Of a stretch of 64,000 nt of DNA, positions 55,849 through 64,000 are shown one piece after another. The stretch is from NCBI GenBank assembly GCA_040954595.2, contig CM082597.2, positions 5,704,001 to 5,768,000 of the forward strand, in the 5' to 3' direction. A program made the translations under genes and the position numbers. This DNA is from Balanoglossus misakiensis (lineage: Eukaryota; Hemichordata). Each line of letters begins with the position of its first letter. Within the stretch, counting starts at the first letter, position 1. Below the pieces are notes generated by a model, which was not told the origin of the DNA, did no database searches, and saw only the letters and a program-made list of their open reading frames with translations.

Positions 55849-56774
55849 ACCATATATTCTCACAAATAAGCGCCACCCATGATTAGGCGCCAGTGATACC
55901 TGACTTTGCTACTTTTTACTTAAAATTAAGCGCCAGGAATTTTTTTTTTGAGGACGTACGTGAATCATGGCAAGTACTACCAGGTAACACCTGTTTAGGG
56001 GTCTTGTCAAAATCAACGGGGGCTTGCTGCGTGAATAATAATTGACCTGAGCAGACAATGCATGCTTTGGGCTGATGTGCTATTTATTTACAAGATGAAA
56101 TCGGGCACATGTCAACCTCCTAATTTATGTAAATTATTATTCACTGCAAAAGACACAGGTGCCGGGCGTCTAGACACTCGTCTTTTTCCTGTCGATCGAT
56201 CGGCAGCCGCTTACGTTACCGGCACTACCACCCAAGTTTGACCATATGGCCAGGGCTTGGAAATAATAGGACTAGTTTCAAGTTGTGAATGTTTGCGGTA
56301 TTAATTTTCTCGTGAATATTCACGCAACCTGAGTATTCACGCAACCTTGCCTAACCTTACTGAGAGCATGATGACAAAGACGCACTTGGACTAAACCACT
56401 ATACGTCAGTAGATTTTGTTGATGGTTCAGCCAGCATACTGTAATGCTGCTCGTAGTATTCACTTCGTTGACAACTTTTTATTTCTGGAATATTTATTAG
56501 ACAATACATTGAACTGACTGTATTTGAATAGAAAATGTTAAAACTTTACATATGAATTTGAAACAGCCATTCATTCACTGCGGACACCCCCTTACGAGAA
56601 CACTGATTGGAACGTCCCAAATCATTTGCATATGAATCAACAGGGTACAGTATACAGGGCGACCCATGAATAAGCGCCACCGGTTCTTGAAAAGACTCAT
56701 TTCTGCCTTTGTTTAGGCGCCACTAAAATTTGAAATGATTAAAAAATGGCGCTTATTTGTGAGAATATACGGTA
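55849..56774 (-). mobile_element. T1 transposon, complete copy (reverse orientation)
   Basis: About 0.93 kb. Ends ACCATATATTCTCACAAATA and TTTGTGAGAATATACGGT are terminal inverted repeats with subterminal AAGCGCCAC / GTGGCGCTT pairs. No open frame of transposase size, so non-autonomous. Inserted in the right arm of the AT-rich palindrome with an apparent TA target. Confidence 0.85.
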
Positions 56775-56813
56775 GCTAAATAATAAGTTAACACATGGCA
56801 CCCCATACATGGG

Positions 56814-59196
56814 TGTAAGGTATTCGCATGACCACTGGAGCATTCAGGCGATCGATTGTTGATCAATTATTTTCACCCCAGGGGAATACGTAGACTGGAT
56901 ATATCGCACCCACAAATCAAGGTTGAAATTGGAAATACGTACACTGGCTACTTACAGAAGACGTTATATCAGCCCAAAAGACTGGAAACATAATGACAGA
57001 ATGGCCAAGCTAGTGTTGAATGAATGAATGAATGGGTAGATCATTCACATGTTGGCATAAAGACGTCCTTTTGCCGCGCAGGAAGGAAATCAAGTAAAGC
57101 TGTCAGGCGTAAATTAGTTATGCATGAAATGATCATCACTGTATTTGTAAAATTATTTATTATTTCAACGCATGCACATAGGTTTGAGTACGTCTGTACA
57201 AGGCGAATGGGCCAGAGAATTTCTGGTTATGGCGCCCCCATTCGGAGGAATTGAAGGTTGTGTGGGTCAGAGGTCACAAAGGTGAGGTCTTGCAAAAACA
57301 AAGACGTCGGTGAGCTAGCGTCAGAATAAGAATGGGGCTAATCTACAAAACATTCTCCCCGCAAATTTCTTATCCAGCGCAACCTGTGATTCTTGTACGT
57401 TCTAAAACAGAACTCTGGCTCTGAGATGGCCTTCAAAAATCCTGGGAAACTGTCTGAGTGGCGACAGATTCACAACTAGAAAGGTCAGGCGAAGACGAGT
57501 CTGAGTCTGATTCCGAAGCTAACTTAAACTTCGCATACGCGTTATCCACTCACCGTGTTAGGTAAAGATCTTGGACTGGCAAAATTTGTATCGCTGACCC
57601 AGAAATGGACGGACACAGCATTGTTGTTTACGGTCAGTGTCAACACTGTACACCTGCAGGTAATAATACACCTCATTTTTGGCCAGAAATCTATCTCTCT
57701 TTTGAGGTCTGACTTGACCTTTAAACTGGGGTTTGAGTCAATTCGAAGGTTGGGTGTGCAGTGCTGTTATATGTGCTGTACTGACGTGTGTTGTGTGTCT
57801 GTACTTGAATATAACCTTTCTAGAACTTAGGACGTCAACCTGTTAGAATTTGGGTGGTATGATCACCACTGCAGTGCAGATATTAAATCAACACTGTAAA
57901 GTATACAAGTGAGTTGTACAGTGTGAAACAGAATACAACAGTTCAATGCATCCATCTTATACTGTGTCACTGTGTACTGTGTATACTTGCTATAAATAAC
58001 TTCAGTTTGTGAGTGTTATGATCCAAGCTTAGCTAGCAGGGGCCATTGCCAGACGATGATGTGTGTGTACCGTATATTCTCACAAATAAGCGCCACTTTT
58101 TAACCATTCAAATTTTGGTGGCGCCTAAACAAAGGCAGAAATGAGTCTTTCAAGAACCGGTGGCGCTTATTCATCGGTCGCTGTACCCTGTTGATTCATA
58201 TGCAAATGATTTGGGACGTTCCAATCTCTGTTCTCGTAAGGGGGTGTCCGCAGTGAATGAATGGCTGTTTCAAATTCATACGTAAAGTTTTAACATTTTC
58301 TATTCAAATACAGTCAGTTCAATGTATTGTCTAATAAATATTCCAGACATAAAAAGTTGTCAACGAAGTGAATACTACGAGCAGCATTACAGTATGCTGG
58401 CTGAACCATCAACAAAATCTACTGACGTATAGTGGTTTAGTCCATGTGCGTCTTTGTCATCATGCTCTCACACATGTAAGGTCAGGCAAGGTTGCATGAA
58501 TACTCAGGTTGCGTGAATATTCACGAGAAAATTAATACCGCAAACATTCCCAACTTGAAACTAGTCCTATTATTTCAAAGCCCTGGCCATATGGTCAAAC
58601 TTGAGTGGTAGTGCCGGTAACGTAAGCGGCTGCCGGTCGATCGACAGGAAAAAGACGAGTGTCTAGACGCCCGGCACCTGTGACTTTTGCAGTGAATAAT
58701 AATTTACATAAATTAGGAGGTTGACATGTGCCCGATTTCATCTTGTAAATAAATAGCACATCAGCCTAAAGCATGCATTGTCTGCTCAGGTCAATTATTA
58801 TTCACGCAGCAAGCCCCCGTTGATTTTGACAAGACCCCTAAACAGGTGTTACCTCGGTAGTACTTGCCATATGATTCACGTACGTCCACACACCTCAAAA
58901 AAAAATTCCTGGCGCTTAATTTTAAGTAAAAAGTAGCAAAGTCAGGTATCACTGGCGCCTAATCATGGGTGGCGCTTAATTGCGAGAATATACGATATAT
59001 TCAGAAAGTTTGTCATACTTTCCAAAATAACCAATTCATCTGAAATTTTGGTTGTGTATAACTTAAGTACTACAAGTACAACACAAACTGAATAGTGATG
59101 ATGAAAGGGTTATTATTTAGTAAACTTATACTTATTATTCTGAGCATATGCAGGAATGATGTAAACATTCTAACCTTAGTTTCTTTTTTTCATCAG
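56814..59196. other. Upstream region of zinc-finger gene C
   Basis: From about 57176 it matches units 1 and 2 (GTACGTCTGTACAAGGCGAA..., the ATGGCCTTC block at 57426, GGTAAAGATCTTGGACTGGC). It lacks the CRE/TATA block. T1 copy 3 interrupts it at 58068-58995. No supported exon. Confidence 0.6.
58068..58995 (+). mobile_element. T1 transposon, complete copy
   Basis: Starts TACCGTATATTCTCACAAAT, ends TTGCGAGAATATACGATA. Flanks differ from those of the other copies, so this is an independent insertion. Confidence 0.88.
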
Positions 59197-59319
59197 AGTG
59201 TTCAGAACTGTGTGAATTACTGCGAACGTCAAACAAGATAGATGAGCTCGGCAGGATGTTCGAAACATCAAGTGATGCTTTAAGGCAGCGGTTTGAAAAT
59301 AATAACTTGTCTATCTCCG
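59197..59319 (+). CDS. ZNF-C N-terminal exon
   Basis: 41 codons, phase 1-1; ELGRMF and SISG mark this copy. Donor GTAAGTAAA. Confidence 0.78.
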
Positions 59320-61738
59320 GTAAGTAAAACTGAAGATCCTATGGCAGTAATATCTGGAACCTTGGCTTCTTCAGTGAAATAATTCAGTATCTGATGGAAA
59401 ACTTGGTATCTGTTGATCTAGATTCAGTGACCACCACCGTTTTAATTTTGATAGGACAATAGAGCGTAATTAACATAATTAATTATATTGTTATGTAAAT
59501 TAGCCTCCAGGCTAGAAAACTAAGCAGTAACACTTGGTGGAGATGCTGAAGCAGTAAACTATCCAGCTATTGATTGATCTATCCTTCTATCGGAGTCCAA
59601 TTTGAATGTGGATGTAGATCAATTATCATGCATCATGTTCTGTATCTCCATCTGACACTTCTTTTCTTCTGCTAGATGTGTTGCTGATTGTTCAAATGAT
59701 GGTCCAACATGGTCATATTACAGTGGAAGAGCGTTCCTTACACGAACATGTCACTGAAGATAGTGAGCAAGAACGTCAACAGACAGAGCGGCAGCAGCAT
59801 CCATTGTGGGGTGACAAAGTTGTGGAGAACTCAAAACCTGGAAGATCTGAGGATTTTTACTCTGCCGGAGGACAGCAAGGATCACTATTTGTGCAATCAA
59901 GGAAAGCTGAGGAAAACAGCGTTGATCAACTCCGGCATTATCAACATACTAGTACACATTCACATGAAAATGACGAAAGACCATTTGTTTGCAAAGAATG
60001 TGGTGAAACCTTCGTGTATGGTTTCCGTCTGAACCATCACATGAGGAAACATAAAAAGGAAAGACTGTTTGCATGCAGTGAATGTGGCAAAATTTTTAAG
60101 ACGACTTGGGAAGCCAAGAAACACATGAAAACCCATTCCAACGAAATACCTCATGCCTGCAGTGAGTGCGGTAAAACTTTCAAACAAAGAGGAAATCTGA
60201 AACAACACATGACTGTTCACTCCAGCGAGAGACCATTTGCGTGCGGTGAGTGCGATAAAACGTTTAAACACAGTGTCAGTCTGGAAAAACATGTGAGGAT
60301 GCATTCGCTTGGTAGACCCTATGAGTGTAGTAAATGCGGCAAAACGTTCAGATGGAGTAGCAATCTGGAGAAACACATGACGACCCACTCAAATACATCA
60401 TGCAGTGAATGCGGGAAAACTTTTCTACATAGTAGCTATCTGAAGAGACACATGGTGATGCATTCAGATGAACGACCATATCTGTGTAGTGAGTGTGGCA
60501 AGACATTTAAAGAGAGTAGCGCTTTGAAGGGACACATGAAAAGTCACTCAAATGAACGACCACATGCATGTACTGAGTGTGGCCTGACGTTTAAAACGGG
60601 AGGTAACCTAAGAGAACACAGAAAGATCCATTCCAGTGAAAGACCGTTTTCGTGCAATGAATGTGGTAGAACTTTTAAACGGAGTGACGATCTGAAGAAG
60701 CATGTGGGAATCCACTCCAATGAAAGACCATTTGTATGCAATGAATGTGGTCAAGGTTTCAAACGGCGTAGCTACCTGAAGGTACACCTGAGTACACACT
60801 TAAAGGAAAGGTTGCATTCATGCAGTGAGTGCGGTAAATCTTTCCGACACAAATACAATCTGAAGGAACACATGAAGATTCACTCCAGTGGACGACTCTT
60901 TGCGTGCAGTGAATGTGGCAAAACTTTCAAGCAGGGTAAATATCTCAAGGCACACATGGGCGTCCACTTAAAGGAAAGACCAGATATTACCTGCAGCGAA
61001 AGTGGCAAAGTTTTCAGACACAGTGACACTCCGAAGGACCAAATGGCAATCCAATCAAATGGACAACCATACGAATGTGGTAAAACTTCTAGACGGAGCA
61101 AAAGTTTGAAGGAACACACGAGAAGCCAGTCCGATGAAGGACCGTTTCCATGCAATCAATGTGGTAGAAATTTTAAACGGAGAGGCGCACTGACAAAGCA
61201 TGTGAATAGCCACTCCGACGAAAGACCATTTTCTTGCAGTGAATGTGGTAAAACGTTCAAACAGAGTGGCACTCTGGAGCAGCACGTGCGGATCCACTCA
61301 AACGAAACGTCGCATTCATGCAGCGAATGTGGTAAATCTTTCAGACACAGACACAAGCTGAAGAAACACATGAAAATGCACTCCAGCGAAAAACCCTTTG
61401 CCTGCAGCGAATGCGGCAAATCTTTCAAATGCAGAGGCGACCTGAAGAAACACATGACTTCCCACTCTGACGAAAGACCATTTCCATGCAATGAATGCGG
61501 CAAACGTTTTAAGGAGAGTAGCACCCTGAAAAAACACATGAAGATCCACTTAGACGTGAGACCCTTTGCCTGCAGTGAGTGTGGTCGGACATTCAGAGAG
61601 AGTCAGACTCTGAAGGAACACATGAGGATCCATCGAAATGAAAGACCATATCTGTGCAACGAATGTGGTAAAACGTTTAGATATAGTGGCAATTTGAGAA
61701 CACATATAAAGTCTCACTCAAAGAACATTGGTTTTTAG
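59197..61738 (+). CDS. C2H2 zinc-finger protein C (21 fingers)
   Basis: Exons 59197-59319 and 59676-61738, same phases as A and B. The N-terminal module is kept (DVLLIVQMMVQHGHITVEER). About 21 C2H2 units follow; two in the middle are degenerate: CSESGKVF...DQMAIQ lacks the second Cys and last His, and YECGKTSRRS...SQ lacks the first Cys and last His. The terminal finger matches A and B, but the end reads HSKNIGF before TAG. The largest paralogue. Probably nuclear and DNA-binding; target unknown. Start codon unresolved. Likely polyadenylation signal at 62073. Confidence 0.87.
59676..61738 (+). CDS. ZNF-C finger exon
   Basis: Acceptor CTTCTGCTAG, open to TAG at 61736-61738. Confidence 0.93.
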
Positions 61739-62046
61739 AATGAGAAATCACAAAGATCCACCGACTCGGATGAAAGACCATTTTCATGCAATGAATGAGG
61801 CAAAAGTCTAGAACAGAGTAGCAATCTAAAGAAACACAAGGCGATTCACTCAAATGAGAGACCCTTTGCATGCACTGAATGTAGTCAAGCAATCAGAGAG
61901 AGAGATGAAACCTGCCTGTATACATGATTGTCCACTCAATGATAGATTATTTTCATGCAGTGAATGTGGTAAATCTTTCAGACACAGACCCTCTTTGAAG
62001 AATGAACACCGACTCATGTGAAAGACAATTTGCATGTACTGAGTGA
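61739..62046 (+). pseudogene. Decayed zinc-finger array after ZNF-C
   Basis: At least four broken fingers: TTTTCATGCAATGAATGAGG, CTTTGCATGCACTGAATGTA, TTTTCATGCAGTGAATGTGG, TTTGCATGTACTGAGTGAGA, with stops and frameshifts between. Longer than the remnants after A and B. Confidence 0.8.
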
Positions 62047-62072
62047 GAGTTGAAGCTGCAAATTTATTATGC

Positions 62073-62078
62073 AATAAA
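62073..62078 (+). terminator. Candidate polyadenylation signal of ZNF-C
   Basis: AATAAA in TTATGCAATAAAAAAGTAAA, shared with gene B. Confidence 0.55.
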
Positions 62079-62863
62079 AAAGTAAAATTTGTCACAATTA
62101 CAATAAATTCGGGCTCGGTCAAAATTGAAACAGTGGTCTTCCCCATGAGGGAATGGTTAAGTATCTTCTCAAACGATCAAAAACATTTACCACAAATCCT
62201 GTGTCCGAAGGATATAGCATTTTAAAGTAAATTCTTCATTTGAAAGCCACTCAGGGAAACTGTCAGAAGTGTGGCATATAGGCTTTAAGAATGGTAGAAA
62301 TTTACTACGCAATGTCACTTTGATTAAGCGCATGACCAAAACAGTCTTATTCCGAACATCCGATGGTCGTTTTAACAAAACAATTTGAAAGTTGCGTATC
62401 TTGTTGGCAAAACTGTGTCTAAGATTATTTTTAAACAGATCATGTTTTCACAATTGCGGATCAAAATTTTAAAGTGCCTGTTTCCTCATCCATTTGTTTT
62501 AATTACCATAATGAAATTCTAACTAAGTTATAAAATATGTGTGATAACGTTTATGAGAACATATGTTCACCAACTGTTTTAATTGTGATACTGTATCAAT
62601 CACAGCCGTATTTACCACTATTTAAATATTCATAATGTAGAGTGGCCGATAAGAAACAAGGTTACATTGGTCATACGAATCTCTCTGAATTGTATAGGAG
62701 AAAAGTCAAAACAAGAATTCCTTAATGGCTGAAAACATCAAGATTACCCGTTTGATGAGAAAACAAGAAACACATAAATACATCTTCAATCAAATAAATT
62801 GATCTGAGAATGCTGAAGTTTAAATACCATAAAACTGTTTCCCATGTTACCTTCATGGGCAAT
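62079..62863. other. Intergenic stretch
   Basis: Convergent intergenic region between ZNF-C and the transporter. No gene or clear repeat seen; the small frames on both strands are unsupported. Confidence 0.5.
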
Positions 62864-62994
62864 TCACACGCATAATTTCTCTAAGAGTCTTTTATAAATT
62901 ACTTCCATTGGGAATACACTAGATCCTGCTATCATGCAAATTCCAGCCAGGTAGAAAGATAGGTCATACGATCCTGTTACGTCACACAAATACC
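62864..62994 (-). CDS. MFS last exon
   Basis: Acceptor ATTCACAG, phase 1 in. GYLCDVTGSYDLSFYLAGIC to KRLLEKLCV, TGA at 62866-62864. Confidence 0.87.
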
Positions 62995-64000
62995 CTGTGA
63001 ATTGAAAAGGAAAAATCATAATCAATGACATAGTTCCCGCTGAGTCAAATGATTAAAACGCATCCGAGGAAATCATGTTATTCACAAAGCCATTTGACAA
63101 AATTGGAGTAAAATTGCAGCCAGACACATTATAATAGGTGCATATTGTTTAAGAAACCGTAGATATCATGAGAGAACTTTTTACAATGCAGTTTGTTTCT
63201 GCCAAAATGCTATCACAGCTTAGCTACTCAGCCATTGTCGTTTGGGAACCGTGACAATTCTTTTGTCGCCTGGTACGTTTTTTTGAACGAACCAACTGCG
63301 CATGTGCAGTTCAGGCGACCATCTCCCTTTCATTATTGTAAATGGTAACTGTTCATAACATTCCGAGTACCTGACAGAGGAGGACCGAGTATGGAGGCTG
63401 CTCCAACGCAGAACATCATCATACCAAGTACTTCGGCATATCTTTGTAAACCACTGATTTGTTTCATGATGACAAGGTCAAGAGCAGTGATGATACCACG
63501 TAGTACCCCAATGATGACAACCGCTGTCATCAGCATCGTGTACGAGTTGGCAGCTGGGATCATAAGGGCGGTAATTCCATAGGCAGCGTGGCCCAAGCAG
63601 TGGATGTACAGTCGGTTTTCGCCTATACCGGCACAATCGATGATTATACCAGCAGCGATGCAGGTCACGCTCATGGCAACGCCTATGACGGACATGAGAA
63701 AGGCCGCTTTCACTTCAGATATGCCCATCCTGACGGCTTTATCCACTAAATGGGTCACGACAATACTTTGTCCCATTATTACCAAGAATATGTAAAGCAG
63801 TAGTAGTCGTATCCGTGTATCTTTACATAAGGTGAACAAGAAACATTTCCTCCAAGTTTTCTTTACCGCTCCAGTCGGTGACTTTGCTATGTTTACTTTC
63901 ATGTTTGGAGGGCACTGGTCATGTCCATCACTCAAGTTGGTGTTTTTGTTTGTATCTTCGCAGTACTGAATACTGACACTATCCCGGAGTGGTGTTACTG
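62864..64000 (-). CDS. SLC16-like (monocarboxylate transporter-type) MFS protein, 3' part
   Basis: Two exons seen, the gene continuing beyond the window. 63371-64000 encodes a hydrophilic loop (MKVNIAKSPTGAVKKTW), then TM7-TM11 (RIRLLLLYIFLVIMGQSIVV; AFLMSVIGVAMSVTCIAAG; ITALMIPAANSYTMLMTAVV; IIGVLRGIITALDLVIM; MMMFCVGAASILGPPLSG). 62864-62994 supplies GYLCDVTGSYDLSFYLAGI, the conserved G-x-L-x-D-x-T-G-S-Y motif opening TM12, and a short tail. Family role: proton-linked or facilitated carriage of monocarboxylates or related small molecules across the plasma membrane. The substrate cannot be read from this half. Confidence 0.88.
62995..63370 (-). other. MFS last intron
   Basis: About 376 bases, GT-AG, nothing else seen. 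Confidence 0.7.
63371..64000 (-). CDS. MFS penultimate exon, partial
   Basis: Open to the window edge: upstream of the TTG at 63935 the frame continues (VTPLRDSVSIQYCEDTNKN), so the start is outside the window. Donor GTACTCGG at 63370, phase 1. Confidence 0.88.

Larger units (their letters stand above)
54644..56813. repeat. Large AT-rich palindrome interrupted by two insertions
   Basis: The left arm begins GTATGGGGTGCCATGTGTTA (54649). Its complement TAACACATGGCACCCCATAC ends at 56808. The inner left arm (about 54680-54842) is repeated in reverse at 55680-55850. Subtracting FB-1 (55200-55527) and T1 (55849-56774) leaves one continuous inverted repeat. AT-rich throughout, no gene. Confidence 0.85.

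Noticed and set aside
1-64000. tRNA, rRNA, CRISPR arrays or bacterial operons
   Set aside because: No cloverleaf, rRNA-like or direct-repeat/spacer pattern seen by eye; a tRNAscan or Rfam search would settle the RNA genes.

Overview
The window looks like nuclear DNA of an invertebrate deuterostome; amphioxus, a hemichordate or an echinoderm all fit, and I cannot tell which. The basis is: short coding exons with GT-AG introns of a few hundred bases to a few kilobases; domain shuffling by phase-1 exons (HYR, sushi, ephrin-receptor-like cysteine repeat, pentraxin/LamG, EGF, TSP1); a receptor tyrosine kinase whose kinase domain resembles FGFR; a Ly6/uPAR protein; tandem C2H2 zinc-finger genes; and many small inverted-repeat transposons and foldback palindromes. 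No bacterial gene organisation is present. Most of the supplied open reading frames are shadows, so I rebuilt the genes by splicing. In three complete models every junction keeps frame and the total length is divisible by three: a 1503-residue membrane protein, a 694-residue receptor kinase and a 144-residue Ly6 protein.

Layout. 1-3510: repeats and apparently non-coding DNA, with a foldback element at 241-556. 3511-3862: an isolated sushi-like exon. 4840-26188 (+): a 23-exon gene for a single-pass membrane protein: signal peptide, HYR, 2 sushi, HYR, 2 sushi, an unassigned domain, 2 GCC2/GCC3-type cysteine repeats, pentraxin/LamG, 2 EGF, TSP1, a sushi-like module, two unassigned juxtamembrane exons with an RQKR site, another cysteine repeat, a membrane segment, and a 54-residue tail ending in ESHL. 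Its last intron holds about 1.2 kb of CTGN-type satellite. 27325-35992 (-): a convergent 11-exon receptor tyrosine kinase with one Ig domain. 37113-39232 (-): a 4-exon GPI-anchored Ly6/uPAR-type protein, same strand as the kinase and 1.1 kb upstream of it.

41066-62050 (+): three paralogous C2H2 zinc-finger genes (A, B, C; 14, 10 and 21 fingers) sharing a short first exon, a finger-free N-terminal module and a large finger exon. A and B lie in tandem duplicates of about 6 kb whose junction can be read at base 47413-47417. C shares only the 3' two thirds of the unit. Between the paralogues are nested mobile elements: a roughly 0.9-kb terminal-inverted-repeat element (three copies), a hAT-like element with a broken transposase start, and a 2.2-kb AT-rich palindrome carrying two further insertions. 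62864-64000 (-): the 3' end of an SLC16-type (monocarboxylate transporter-like) MFS gene running off the window.

The first three genes together are a run of cell-surface proteins (membrane mosaic receptor, Ig-type kinase, Ly6 protein). That they act together is only a guess from position. The zinc-finger cluster shows the usual signs of rapid turnover: unequal finger number, three nearly identical adjacent fingers in A, decayed fingers after every stop codon, and mobile elements specific to single paralogues.
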